From Ecdyonurus torrentis (lineage: Eukaryota; Arthropoda; Insecta; Ephemeroptera; Heptageniidae), in the NCBI GenBank assembly GCA_949318235.1, contig OX439127.1, positions 29,782,953-29,846,952 of the forward strand: a DNA stretch of 64,000 nucleotides, read 5' to 3'. The translations under genes were made by a program, and so were the position numbers. Positions 47,395 to 59,236 of the stretch are shown here, piece by piece. Positions within the stretch are counted from its first letter, which is position 1; the number at the start of each line of letters is the position of its first letter. The notes under the pieces were generated by a model, which did not search any database, was not told where the DNA came from, and saw nothing but the letters and a program-made list of their open reading frames with translations.

Positions 47395-47461
47395 TACATA
47401 CATACATACATACATACATACATACATACATACATACATACATACATACATACATACATAC
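47211..47461. repeat. (CATA)n microsatellite with (CGTA)n core
   Basis: Tetranucleotide array of about 60 units, interrupted by (CGTA)n at 47287-47320 and a CACACA run near 47377-47393. The flanks 46561-47210 hold related scattered CATA/GTATGT words. Confidence 0.95.
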
Positions 47462-47599
47462 CTAACACACATATATTATGCATATATAATGTCCTCTTTA
47501 TCTGTTATGTACATACACCTCTCTGGACAAAAGTTCTCAAAAGAAGCTGCGGCGATCGCTGCGTTTGCTCATAAAGATATAGCATAAAGTGGTTGCGGG

Positions 47600-47700
47600 T
47601 TGCGTATATGTACCCCAAGGAAATGAAAAACCTGCACAACTATAGACTGAAAAGCATCACTAAAATTGCAGGTTATTCATTTCATTTCGGTACATACAAA
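47600..47700. repeat. Small inverted repeat
   Basis: GTATATGTACCCCAAGGAAA and the inverted TTCATTTCGGTACATAC enclose AACCTGCA and TGCAGGTT. The arm motif recurs at about 48428-48466, so this may be a MITE end. Confidence 0.5.
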
Positions 47701-48228
47701 TTGTTTGGAAAATTTTGTATGTATATGTGTTTGTAGGCATGTCACTTTTCGGCCACTTTTAAGGATCTTGTTAGATATTATCACCCTATTTACAACCAAA
47801 TAATATATTTCTGTTCAAATCATCCATTCAGCTGGTTAAAACAATACCTTATAAACATATAATCATACAAACAATCGTTGGTTTCAACATTTAATTAATA
47901 TACGAGGACAGTTGAAAGTTCAACTTTGTAAATGCATAGTTTTCGGCCACGATGCTACTTTTCGGCCACCTTACGTTAGGCTGAGGCTAACTTGAGATTT
48001 ATGGTGGTTAATATTTAGCTTAGATATCTAAGCTATAGACCATTATACTATATAGATTTAGTGGGTATTTTGAGATATGGCTGTCAAGAATTTGTAATTC
48101 GACCTTTTTTTCCTTTAAGTATTGATATGATGTTTTTGCGTAAAATTAGAAGAAGCATAAAATGGCAAAATTTTCAAGTACTCACCGAGTTAATAATTTA
48201 ATAAAACAAATTCCTATGAGGCTAAGCA

Positions 48229-48852
48229 CTTTAATTTCACCTACCAAGGTTATTTGTTAAAGTATTGAAACTTCGTGTTTGAGATTGTTATTTCACATCG
48301 AAATTTGTTTAAAAAAAATACTGATCGCAACTAAATATCATTTTAATATCGAGAGATTTATTAGTTTAATATTATTCATTAGACTTTTTGTTATAGCCCT
48401 TTAAAGTTCAAAGTGGTCGAAAAGTGGCATATGTACCAAAATGAAATCATATAACTGCACAGCAATAGAAAAAAAAAAAAAAAAAAATGTATACTGTCTG
48501 CTATTTCAGAGCTCCATTTCCTCCATACCTGTTATCTGTAATATCAAACACATCCTGTCTTATTTCTTGACCAAGTCGACACTCACCAAGTTGTAGTAAA
48601 CAACCAAAAACTTGATCACTAATATAAAGACATATTTACTGATGTTACAATTTTTTAAACATAAATCTTGAGGTTTCAAAATCGAGGCAGTCTTGCTTCT
48701 CATCACCTAGCAAGGTTATTTGTCAAAGTACTGTATTGAAACTTCTTGTTTGAGATTGTTATTTCACATCGAAATTTGTTTAAAAAAAATACTGATCGCA
48801 ACTAAATATCATTTTAATATGGAGAGATTTATTAGTTTAATATTATTCATGC
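48229..48852. repeat. Direct duplication of about 150 bp
   Basis: 48229-48384 and 48704-48852 are nearly identical (shared GAGATTGTTATTTCACATCG and ATACTGATCGCAACTAAATA), about 475 bp apart. The TTTTCGGCCACT words at 47745 and 47943 and the inverted one at 48415 belong to the same repeat environment. No exon is seen. Confidence 0.75.
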
Positions 48853-48964
48853 ATTATTGTTTAGAAATTATTTCAGTATGTAATTTTTTTTTTCGTAATA
48901 TAAAAAGTTTTCACAATGCTTTATTTATTTTTAAAATATTAATATTCAGAAAGAAAAAAGTGTA

Positions 48965-48967
<3 letters not shown>

Positions 48968-49043
<76 letters not shown>

Positions 49044-49070
49044 TATATATATATATATATGTATGTATGT
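48968..49070. repeat. (AT)n microsatellite
   Basis: AT tract with short (GTAT)n end upstream of RBM48. Confidence 0.95.
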
Positions 49071-49373
49071 ACAAAAATATAAAGCATAACAGCATGCATC
49101 ATGTCCAGTGATCGATTTTACCTAAAAGATAAGGAGAAGTAGAGGAGACTTTTCTTCTTCTTATATATCGCTATATGTTGCCGTTTTTCCTATTTTCCCA
49201 TAAGGATAATGTATTGCAGGTTTATGATTTAATTTTGGTACCATACAGTATGTACATTCCTCCCAAATAAATCTGACCGGTAGCGTTAAAGTTTCCCCAT
49301 GTATTGTATATTTGGAGACATGAACGCTGCGGTCAGATTCTTACATTTTTTGTTATTATTATAATTTACAGAC

Positions 49374-49535
49374 ATGACTACAGAAAAAGCTTCACCAATT
49401 ATTGAAAAATTGCAGCACCATGAACAACTGGAATTATGCACCACAAGGCCATTGTACAGGCAGGGGAGAAAATTAACAGCCGTGAAGGTACCAGCACGAA
49501 TTCAGCAAGAAAAACTGTATCCTACTCTTTTAACA

Positions 49536-49576
<41 letters not shown>

Positions 49577-49865
49577 AATTTATTTATATATGCCTATTAA
49601 TTCTGTTGCATGGAAATGTAACAAGTGAAATTATAATAAGCACAACAAGTGTTCTTTCTACAATTCATACTGGTCGTGGTCAAAGGGCGTCATGGTCAAA
49701 GTCAATAATTTTTTTCATTAGGTTCAGAACTGACTTATGCCCTTTGACTACAACCAATACGACTTGGGGTTTACAGCAGCAGTCATATCACTTGTCATGC
49801 TCATAATAACTTCACTTGAAACATTTTGATGTGATATAGATTTTATACACACACATACACACATA

Positions 49866-49896
<31 letters not shown>

Positions 49897-51847
49897 GATA
49901 AATTGAAAGAAAAGGATAGGAGAAAACCAGCAAGGGCCTTACCATAGTGAAGAGAGTCCCATAGTTCGGTGAAAATCTTGCTAGCACAGATATAAAATAA
50001 CTAACACATTGGAAATATTTCGGCAATCGACTCCAAGAGAGATATGGAGCGTGTTATGCCTTCATCAGTCCTTACAGACTCAGAGAGAAACTATGAATGA
50101 TCATTCATAGTTTCTCTCTGAGTCTGTAAGGACTGATGAAGGCATAACACGCTCCATATCTCTCTTGGAGTCGATTGCCGAAATATTTCCAATGTGTTAG
50201 TTATTTTATATCTGTGCTAGCAAGATTTTCACCGAACTATGGGACTCTCTTCACTATGGTAAGGCCCTTGCTGGTTTTCTCCTATCCTTTTCTTTCAATT
50301 TATCATACCTAACCGCGATGGTTTATTTTCCTTAATATACATATTATATATATATATATATATATATCAGGGGCGGATCCAGGGGGGGGGCTAAGGGGGC
50401 TGAAGCCCCCCCCGAAATTTGTGCCGAGATATAAATTTTATACGCACTAAAAAAAGTTAAAAAATAAAGAAAAAATAATAAACTAATTTTAAGAAACATA
50501 TATATATTATATATACATTTTTTTAAATTCAGATTGCTTCATTTTTAAGTCTAAATTTAAAAATTTTCTTTTCCATAGTCCGAGATTATCTTCTATATCA
50601 TTAATCCAGAAATCATAACTTTTTATTAAATTTTCGTACGAGTGCAGTGATCATGCGCATTGATTTTTTAAACTATATACATATACTGTAAGTACATATC
50701 ATATGAATAATATGATCATTGATCACTGAAAAACAGTCAATATATTTTTTTTGAAGACCTAGCAAAAACGTGGGTAATTTTTGGCCAAGACTCCATAAAC
50801 TCTTATATGGTTCAATTTATGTACTATTGCGGAACTGCTATTTTATACTATCAAAAATACCACTCAAATTTCGTACCAAAGAGTCTTACCCCTCCCTTAT
50901 AAGTTCATATTTTGTTAAATAATTCTATTGTACCTACAATGTTTAATTTCATCGTGACTTTTTTATTCATAACAGTTTACTATCGAAAATCGAGAAAGCG
51001 GCCGGAAAAAAATTGAATTTTGTTTTTAATAATTTTTACACTACGTATCAAAGCAAATGAAAAAGTTTACTTTGAAACAAAAATAATATATATTTTTTTT
51101 TATTTTACGTAGGCATTATATTTAAATGTTTTGAATCTCAAGTTAAACAAATAATGTAAATCGACTTTAAGATTTTGACAAAATAAATTGCACTCAAATT
51201 TTTATACTATAAAAAAATGCTTACTTTTTGAGAGGAATTAACTCGAGTTAATAACTATGTCTAACATAATAAAATATGTTGCAACACTGAAATACATCAT
51301 ATCATATCATAACCATTCTTCAACCAAATTTAAAATTTTCGCTGCCTTCCCGAGAGATTAGCTTAGGTATATAATTTTTTTTAACACATAAATTTTTGAC
51401 GAATTTATAATATATATAGAATATAATTTGTTTCTTTTTTATTAAAATACCCCACATGTAATATTTTTTAAGTTGTTTTTTTTTTATTTTAGTGTAAAAA
51501 AAATTCATTTGTTGAGTGTAATCATTTCAAGAAAGTAACTAAAATTAATTACTTTAATAAATAAAAAAATACGTAACCCTGTCCTCTACTACAGATATTT
51601 TATCGAGCAGTTAAGTCCTAACTTTTATTTAAAAATTCAACATTTTGGTTAAAAAAATTCAAAATTTGCTTTTCAGAATTTCCATAGTAAGTTTTGCCAA
51701 GTATACTAATTTTGCGTTTTTTTCAAAAAGGGGCGTGGCCCGAAAAAATTTTCTCCTGCGGCGCTATTTATCCCCCCCCCCCCCCGGGGTGAAGTAGCTT
51801 CACTATCTGTCTTCAGCCCCCTCCGAAAATAATTCCTGGATCCGCCC

Positions 51848-51926
<79 letters not shown>

Positions 51927-54900
51927 CCATGGTATTTCTATATGCAATTACTTTTAGTCAATGGAAACGTAAACTTGTTTTTCATTAAGCTTTAAAATCA
52001 TAGTAAACTTTTTTTTTTATTATTATTTATAATATTAGAATAATAATTAACATTCCTAATTATCCAAAAATTAAACATAGGCTAAACATGTTGATTTTGT
52101 ATTAATTTTATTTATTTTCATTTTGACGGTTGAGTTTTCACAATATTCTGGGGCTCTGATTTTCTAATGAGGCAGAGAGGCAGGGGGGATGGCATGAAAA
52201 CTTAGCTTGAACTTTTTGCACTGTTCCCCCTGTCCCTCTCATCAGCCAATCAGAGTCCCGGACTTCAGATATGTGAAAACTTAACCGCCAAAATGAAAAT
52301 AAATACAAAATCAACGTGTTAATGTCTGAGGAATGTCAATTATTATACTAACAAGTAAGATTATAATAATTCTGATATTTTTTTGAATGGATTATATGCC
52401 TATTTTATTGTTAAGGTGTTCTAATTTTATTTTTCTTAACAAAGTAGATGGCTTTGATTTTCATTGCATTCAGGTATATTCAGTCGTCAGTGAATCATCT
52501 CATTTACTTATTTCTGGGGTACCAGCATTAAAATTACAACATGAACTAAGAAAAAATGTTTCAAAATTTGGAGACCTTTTATGTGTACAACCTATTTCCA
52601 ATTACACAGATGAGCCGTTTCTGGAAACATATCATCTTAAATATGCAAGAATCCAATCTGCAAGGTCAGTTATGGTTATAAACATGATAAGGAATAGTGA
52701 GTGTGTAATTATTAATATCTATAAAATATATTATTGATATTCATTTCAGATTTGCAAAGAAACAACTTGATGGCTCTTCATTTTTTGGAAGTGTGCTACA
52801 TGTGTGCTATGCTCCAGAGCTGGAAAGCATGGGAGAAACTCGTGCTAAGCTGAATCAGAGAAGGAGGGATGTAACAATAAGGCTTAGAAAAACTGGATAC
52901 AAGTAAGTGCAAGAGTGCATAAAGAGGACGGAGAAATATTAAGTGATTTGAATAAACATATTAGTTTGTGTTATTTGACATTTTAAGTTTACTTTGTTTA
53001 TTTCATTACAGGTAAAAATTACATTGAGGTAAAAAAAATATAGAAAGAGATTATATTTTGTATAATATTTTATAAACATTGCTATTACGTATTATTTCTA
53101 TTTTTTTAGGATTAATTTTATTGCATATTTTGAAAGGCATTGTCCTTCCCTCATTCAGAATAGGCAGTTAAAGTAATAATAATAAAAACTTGGTCTTCCT
53201 TGTTGAAGAATCGGAAATAGTGAGCTGCTTTTAGCTCACAGAGACTCAATTCGAGAGTGAGAGGAAGAACAATTACAATATTTACAATTATATTATTTGT
53301 ATCAATACAAGTTTGGTTAATTTGAATAACCAAGAGCTACAATCATAATTCAAAGAATTGCATTACCATCATAGTAAGATCAAAAAAAAAATTAGGGAGT
53401 GGGAGATAGTAATGAGCGTAGACTGAGAGAAATGCTGTGGTAGAGAAAATAATTTCTGAGCCAGGCTAAAAAATATTAATGCATAGAACATTAATGTTCT
53501 AGTTCTAGTTTTATTGTTTCTTTTATTTAATTTGTATTTTTATTTGCTTCAGAGTCCACAATAAACATGAGACACTGGCAACAACAACTGTGCTAAATTC
53601 ACAATTCTCATCCAGTTATCATTGCAGCCAACACAGCAATACAGAGGTACTTCCTTTTTCAGTTGGCAATAATTATGGAACTATGTTTATATTTTTAAAC
53701 AAAGAGTCATTTTTGTCAAATATTCAGATATTTTGCATGCAAACAAAAGTAATTTGCATATTTTTTTTATTTTTTTAAAATTTTATTATTAAAATTGGGT
53801 CAATATAGTCTAATAACTCTCATTCATATTAATGCTGTAATAATGAATACATTAATTAAACTAAAATGTTTCAAGTTTTAATATACAGCATTGTTTGTAA
53901 TAATGCTGCAGTTATAACAATATTAAAGTAGTTTGAACGAGGTTGCCACCAGCTGATTTTAAATGAATTTGAATTTTACTGCTCACTTAAATTTAATTAG
54001 ATAATTAATTTTGTTTTGAAATGTCCCGGATTCAAACCAGTGACCTTCTAATCACAAGAGCAGAGCTTGACCAACTGGTCCACCATGGCCATATGTTGAT
54101 AATCCTGTTGCACATATACAAATTTTGCCCTTTGTAATTATTTTCTATTCTAACACTTTTTACACGCCTCAGTACATTAAATAATTAGGTATACAAATTA
54201 AGTATATTTGCAAGAGTCTTTTGTAAAAGTTTATGAGCTCAAAATAATGTTTATCTTCAGTAAAACCTCCCGCAATAACCATGATCCATTCATGACTTAA
54301 ATAATTGATTTTACAAAAAAAAAAAAAAAAAAAAAAAAAATCACTCACAAAGTTCTCAGTGTGTTTTGAACTAAATTTTAAAGAATACTTTTAAAAGTTT
54401 CTTTGTTTATCAAAGAGCTTAATTAACTGTTTTTGACAATGTTTAAAAACACTTTTGCGGAAATACAAATGTTTTATTGTGGAGGGGATATGGATTTTTA
54501 CTTATCCATAACCCATTGCTGTATGAGGAAACTGTTTGACTTTTGGGCTATTTTTTTATGTGTTTTTGAACTAAATGTATATTTTTAATACATCATTAAT
54601 ACATCATTATACATCATTAATGCGTAGAGAAATAAAAAAATTATAGGTACGTAACACTAAAACAGAGTATAATAAACTCAAACCTCATTCAAACTGCTTT
54701 AACTAAAAGTGATGGAGAAGCTTAGCGTTCAAAAAATATCAATTTAGGTATTTTAACTTCAAACATATTGTTTATTTAGCCACATTTCCATTTATGTTTT
54801 TTACTTTTATAAACTAAATTGACTGACATGCTCTTACATTCGAGGTTTACGGTCCACAACTTCCCAAAAAATGTGAACAACAAAATCTGAAAGCTACTTT

Positions 54901-55014
54901 TGTTAACTCGCCACTCTCGTTACCTGAAAAACACTTTGCACCTTCTACTTCAAGATTTGTGCCTCGTCAAGTTCATTATTCAACATCAAATTTTCATAAG
55001 GAGCAAGAACATAG
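49374..55014 (+). CDS. RBM48: RBM48-like RNA-binding protein (5' five coding exons, 3' end not found)
   Basis: RRM protein; in vertebrates and plants RBM48 works with ARMC7 in splicing of U12-type introns in the nucleus. Exons: 49374-49487, 52474-52664, 52750-52902, 53553-53646, 54845-55014 (722 nt, 240 codons and a partial one), all phases match. The N-terminus has LCTTRPLYRQGRKLTAVKVY, like the CDTRAKYREGR..AVKVY block of the human protein. The RRM spans about residues 39-125: HLLISGVPAL as strand 1 (RNP2), YHLKYARIQSARFAKKQLDG as the RNP1-side segment, FFGSVLHVCYAPELE as the last strand. The donor after exon 5 (GTAAGG) requires at least one more exon; human RBM48 is 367 aa. An acceptor-like TTTACAG two bases before the ATG implies an untranslated upstream exon. 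Intron 1 (3 kb) is full of transposons. Confidence 0.9.
49537..49576. repeat. (GT)n microsatellite
   Basis: GT run 50 bp into RBM48 intron 1. Confidence 0.95.
49666..49760. mobile_element. Small foldback, TGGTCAAAGGGCGTCATGG word
   Basis: GTGGTCAAAGGGCGTCATGG and the inverted TTATGCCCTTTGACTACAAC are about 40 bp apart. The CAAAGGGCG core resembles the words of elements W2 and W3. Confidence 0.55.
49890..50307. mobile_element. Palindromic MITE family P, complete copy
   Basis: Nearly perfect 418-bp palindrome centred at GAATGATCATTC (about 50097). Arms run from ATAAATTGAAAGAAAAGG to CCTTTTCTTTCAATTTAT. Blocks in order: CAGCAAGGGCCTTACCATAG, GGTGAAAATCTTGCTAGCAC, AACACATTGGAAATATTTCG, GGCATAACACGCTCC in inverted form. 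It is flanked by AT repeats and lies in RBM48 intron 1. Confidence 0.92.
50368..51850. mobile_element. hAT-like non-autonomous element, 1.48 kb
   Basis: The ends CAGGGGCGGATCCAGG and the inverted CCTGGATCCGCCCCTG carry the CAGGGGCGG type of hAT terminus. The subterminal words GGGGGCTGAAGCCCCC and TTCAGCCCCC are inverted. It sits inside an (AT)n tract, so an AT-only target duplication cannot be read. There is no transposase ORF in 1.45 kb of AT-rich interior. Confidence 0.88.
51851..51925. repeat. (AT)n microsatellite
   Basis: AT tract; with the tract at 50343-50367 it surrounds the hAT-like element. Confidence 0.95.
52085..52321. mobile_element. Palindromic MITE (237 bp)
   Basis: AACATGTTGATTTTGTATT pairs with AATACAAAATCAACGTGTT; the inner CATTTTGACGGTTGAGTTTT and CTGATTTTCTAATGAG blocks are also inverted. 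It ends 150 bp before RBM48 exon 2. Confidence 0.8.
54022..54091 (-). mobile_element. tRNA-like SINE head or tRNA relic
   Basis: On the minus strand TGGACCAGTTGG (A box, 54082-54071) and GGTTTGAATCC (B box, 54038-54028) have correct spacing for a tRNA, with CTTGTGATTAGAAGG in the anticodon-arm position. The acceptor strands do not pair, so a functional tRNA is unlikely. It lies in RBM48 intron 4. Confidence 0.5.
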
Positions 55015-55201
55015 GTAAGGTTATTATTGCAGGCCAATAGATCTACCCTTTCAATATAAGGCATATAAGCTCAACAACCAACAACAACCCCTATTTTACT
55101 GGGTCCTGTATTGTAATTTATAGTAGACACAAATACAGTAACATTAAAATTTGATCCCAAACTTGTTAGTTGACAATTGCAAAATTGTATGGGGTATTTA
55201 C

Positions 55202-55232
<31 letters not shown>

Positions 55233-55551
55233 GTTGTAACCAAGTAGGTGTTGTACATGCTCTTGAATTGCATGCCCAGCTTACCAGGCTGCCAGAGTCT
55301 TATTGTATTGTCTCACAAAATGCATCTATTGTAATAATAAAAAATCAATAAAGCCCCCTTTTTTTTCATGCTAAATTTTATGATCAAAATTGTAATTTAA
55401 GTTTTCTATTATTTGATAATCAATTTGAGGGGGGGGGGGGGGGGGAAGTAAATGAAAATTTGCAATTAGGATCAATATCGACAAAAAAAAAAAAAAAAAA
55501 AAAAAAAAACTACCAGCAAGGGGTCTAAAAAAAAAATAATAATAATAAAAA
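55015..55551. other. Sequence after the last visible RBM48 exon
   Basis: A-runs at 55201-55227 and 55483-55509, a G-run at 55429-55446 and AT-rich DNA. I searched it for a continuation of RBM48 (a basic C-terminal domain is expected) and saw none. Confidence 0.5.
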
Positions 55552-56332
55552 ATAAAGGGTAACCATTTAAACTCGATCAATTTTTGCATGCCACAAAATA
55601 TTATGCGTAAACGAGAAATCTCGCTTGTTACGTAAATAGTAAATAGATGTTTAACATGAAGCTCGGAAGAAGAAGATGAAAATAGACGAAGAAGAGAAGA
55701 GCTAGTTCCTCGCGCTCAGATGAGTTGCTTAGCCAGCTAAGCCAGCAAGGCAAACACTCCTCGTGCTGCCCAAATTAGTCTGTCTTTCTTTCGCTTTCTA
55801 TCTCTGCTACTGACTGCTAAATCAATGTTGATTTTCAGGTTTGTTAGGATATTACACAACTTTTTTGTTAAAGGTGTTCTATGCCTTTAACTGTTTTTAT
55901 TTTATTAAAAAATCATTTATTTTGTAAATAAACGAATAAATAAATATGTAACTTTAACCTTTTATTTCATTAAAATATCAAAGCTATGTCTATTTTACAG
56001 TATCAAAAGAACAGTATGAAAAAAAAAAAAAAAAAAAAAAAAAAGAAGAAGAAGAAGAAGAAGAAGAAGAAGAAGAAGAGACAGGTTGAGTTGGGCAAGC
56101 GAAGTTCGAAGACGGGCAGAAGAGGAGTGTTTGGCTTGCTGGCTAGCAACTCACCTGAGTGTGAGGAGCTACCTCTTCTCTTTCTTTGACAATGTTCACC
56201 TTCTTCCAAGCTTTGTGTTAAACATCTATTTATTCTACTACTTACGTAACAAGCGAGATTTCTTGTTTACGCATAATATTTTGTGGCGCAGAAAAATTGA
56301 TCAAGTTTAAATGGTTACCCTTTATTTTTTGG
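55552..56332. mobile_element. Long-TIR palindromic element family Q, copy 3
   Basis: AAAGGGTAACCATTTAAACT and the inverted AGTTTAAATGGTTACCCTTT are the outer arms. The inner blocks CACAAAATATTATGCGTAAA, GAAATCTCGCTTGTTACGTA and AACACTCCTCGTGCTG are inverted. The core holds A-run plus (GAA)n at 56020-56078 and a broken copy of the TTAA palindrome (55826-55892). Confidence 0.85.
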
Positions 56333-56333
56333 C

Positions 56334-56500
56334 AAGGGCGGATCTAGGAATTTGGTTTGGTGGGGGGGGGGGGGGGGCGACATCAGGGAGATTTTTCCAG
56401 TGTGGGGACGGGGGCAGGGGGCAGCCCGCCGCAGGCAACATTTTATTTAGGGACACGCCCCTTTTTGGGAAAAACGCAAAAATAGTATACTTGAGAAAAT
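56334..56500. mobile_element. Fragment of the CAGGGGCGG hAT-like family
   Basis: AAGGGCGGATCTAGG at the left, then GGGACACGCCCCTTTTTGG and GCAAAAATAGTATACTTG, which match in inverted form the right interior of 50368-51850. The right end is lost. Confidence 0.7.
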
Positions 56501-56617
56501 AACTTTTTAATTATTTTAGTTTGTTTTTTTCATTTTTTTTATCGCGTTTATTTTCTCACCCTTATTTAATGACATTGGAAAATATGTGCAAATTGTTAAC
56601 TAAAAGCCTTAAAAAAA

Positions 56618-56680
56618 AATGCTTTTTTTTTGTTTTTTGTTTTTTGTTTTTTGTTTTTTGTTTTTTGTTTTTTTGTATTT
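56618..56680. repeat. (GTTTTTT)n minisatellite
   Basis: Six to seven units of GTTTTTT. The surrounding 56500-57410 is AT-rich, with the dispersed repeat at 56998-57135 and a G-run at 57367-57390. Confidence 0.85.
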
Positions 56681-57412
56681 CATATTTTTGAATTATGTTT
56701 TAAATTTTATCACAAGAATTTTATATGCTTAATAAACGATTAGCAGGTTGTTATATTTTAAATGACAAAAATAATCAACCTCAATTTAATTTAAAAATTG
56801 AGCTCATATAATAATAAAAAAGTTTTATCCATAGGGCCTAATTTTTATCATGCAAATAAAATCTTCCCATAAAACTCAATTGAGACTGAATTTGTATACA
56901 GAATTTTAAGAACCTTATAAAATAATAAGACTTTTGAACAAAAATTGGTTCAAAACCATACACATAAAATTATAAAAGTAAGAACATGAAACATTAGATT
57001 TAATGGAGCTCATCGCGGTTTAGCGCGCAGGGAAAGCTTAGAGTTCCCTAATTTAACCTTACGCTGATGAGGAAAAACACATATTTTGCGATTTTTGAGA
57101 TACTACTCCACCGATTCCGGAGAAATAAGACATACTTTTGCATGTGTTTTTAGATATATCTAATGTCATAGAATTGTTTAACCCAATAGCTTTTAATCTG
57201 ATCAATAAGATTAAAACAAAAATAATGATAATAAATAAAATAATAAAAACGCAGAACTCCTTGAAAGGTTCACATTTATTTTAAAGAGTTCGTTTCTTGC
57301 AAGCGGTCCATTCTTTTTATTTTGCTAATTTTTCCTCACAAAGTAGTTTATTCGGGAAGGATACGCGGGGGGGGGGGGGGGGGGGAGGGGCAAAGAAAGT
57401 AAAATAATTATA

Positions 57413-57710
57413 AGGTACTACTTTGTAGCGGTGTATTTTTATTGTTATCATTTTTATTAAGTTCAGGTTGCTGTACCCGAAAATGAAATTAAAAAAAAAT
57501 TGTATTTCAAAAACTATCGTCACAATTGAACAGAGCATCAAAGTGTTGGAAAATCTCCTTTGCTAATGCGAATTCACAGTGTTTTAAGAAAATACTAAAG
57601 ATAACTTTACATGAAAAATAACTTTCAGATTTTTTCCAGAGCGCAATTTGCCGAGAAAAAAAATTACAAATTGACCCATTTTAATTTTAATATATTATAT
57701 AATATATCGA
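57413..57710. mobile_element. End of the GGTACTACTTTA MITE family, inverted relative to 63212-63879
   Basis: GGTACTACTTTGTAGCGG at the left end and TTGCTGTACCCGAAAATGAA and TTTGCCGAGAAAAAA inward correspond, inverted, to the right 320 bp of the element at 63212-63879. Confidence 0.7.
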
Positions 57711-57727
57711 TAGTGAGGAGCAGAGAA

Positions 57728-59036
57728 GCGACCAATGAGAAATCAAGCGAATTTAGAAATATGAAAAACAAAAGTCTATCTATATTTTTCTACAATAGTT
57801 AGAAAGTAAAAGTTATTTTATTTAAAACGGCTGGTTTATTAGCTTTCTGGTACATTTTTAAAAATAAAATTATGATGCAAATTAACAAAGTTAATTAATA
57901 ATGGGAAATATTTGAGCGCGATTTTTGGTCTTGTTTTTACAACTGTGAAGTGCAACTCGATGTCAAAAGTTTAGTTAACATTGGATTGTAATGATTTTTT
58001 TACACAAAATACGAAACTGAACAGCGTATACAAGGATGTAATTTTTTTGGCAACCTCAAAAAATTAGCAAAGTTATTTGCACATTTCTAATTAAAAAAAA
58101 TTTTGCGTTAAAATGAAGCTACAACTTTAAAATTTGACCTCAGTATTCACCATTAAAGTGTAAATGTTTTGCTGAAAAAATCAATTATTTTGATCATTTG
58201 TTACAATTTTACAATTTAATTGAAAACTTTAGAATAAATGAGAAAAGTGAAGCCGATGCGCGACAGAAAAAAGAGAAGAAATCTTGCAAGCTACTAAAAA
58301 TTCGCTGTGCTAAGCTACTACGTAATTTTATTTTTGTCTATCAAAATATCAAAATTTCATACGGTACCAATGAAATAACTTAATTATGCAAAATATAAGA
58401 CAAATACCCAAACAAAATGTTGCTGAAGTATGCATATTTTTACGCTGTTATACTTGCTTAAACCAAAAGTTTTTTTACGTAGTAGCTTAGGACAGTGACT
58501 TTTTAGTAGCTTTTTCATTTTTTTCTCATTTATTCTAAAGTATTCAATTAAATTGTAAAATTGTAACAAATGATCAAAAATAATTGATTTTTTCAGCAAA
58601 CATTTTCACTTTAATGGTGAACACTGAGGCCAATTTCAAAGTAGTGGCTTCAATTTCACGCTAATTTTTTTTAAATTAGAAATGTGCAAATAACTTTGCT
58701 AATTTTTTGAGGTTGCCAAAAAAATTACATCCTTAAATACGCTGTTCAGTTTCGTATTTTGTGTAAAAAAATCATTACAATCCAATGTTAACTAAACTTT
58801 TGACATCGAGTTGAACTTCACAGTTGTAAAAACAAGACCAAAAATCGCGCTCAAATATTTCCCATTATTAATTAACTTTGTTAATTTGCGTCATAATTTA
58901 ATTTTTTAAAATGTACCAGAAAGCTAATATACCAGCCGTTTTTAAATAAAATAACTTTCACTTTCTAACTATTGTAGAAAAATATAGATAGACTTTTGTT
59001 TTTCATATTTCTAAATTCGCTTGATTTCTCATTGGT
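57728..59036. mobile_element. Large palindrome with about 600-bp arms, cut by the gap
   Basis: 57728-58340 pairs with 58465-59036 around a centre near 58383. Examples: ACCAATGAGAAATCAAGCG at the left edge and CGCTTGATTTCTCATTGGT at the right edge; TTGTTACAATTTTACAATTT and its complement near the loop. Arms differ by scattered substitutions and a few indels. The right edge coincides exactly with the N gap. Confidence 0.88.
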
Positions 59037-59236
59037 NNNNNNNNNNNNNNNNNNNNNNNNNNNNNNNNNNNNNNNNNNNNNNNNNNNNNNNNNNNNNNNN
59101 NNNNNNNNNNNNNNNNNNNNNNNNNNNNNNNNNNNNNNNNNNNNNNNNNNNNNNNNNNNNNNNNNNNNNNNNNNNNNNNNNNNNNNNNNNNNNNNNNNNN
59201 NNNNNNNNNNNNNNNNNNNNNNNNNNNNNNNNNNNN
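59037..59236. other. Assembly gap, 200 N
   Basis: Exactly 200 ambiguous bases between two large inverted repeats. The true distance is unknown. Confidence 1.

Noticed and set aside
54022..54091. Functional tRNA gene
   Set aside because: A and B boxes are present but the acceptor stem does not pair; annotated as SINE head or relic.
21151..55014. U12-type introns in eIF3a or RBM48
   Set aside because: All donors I read are GT-AG with no ATATCCTT or GTATCCTT start; the GTACCAG donor of RBM48 exon 1 is weak but not U12-like.
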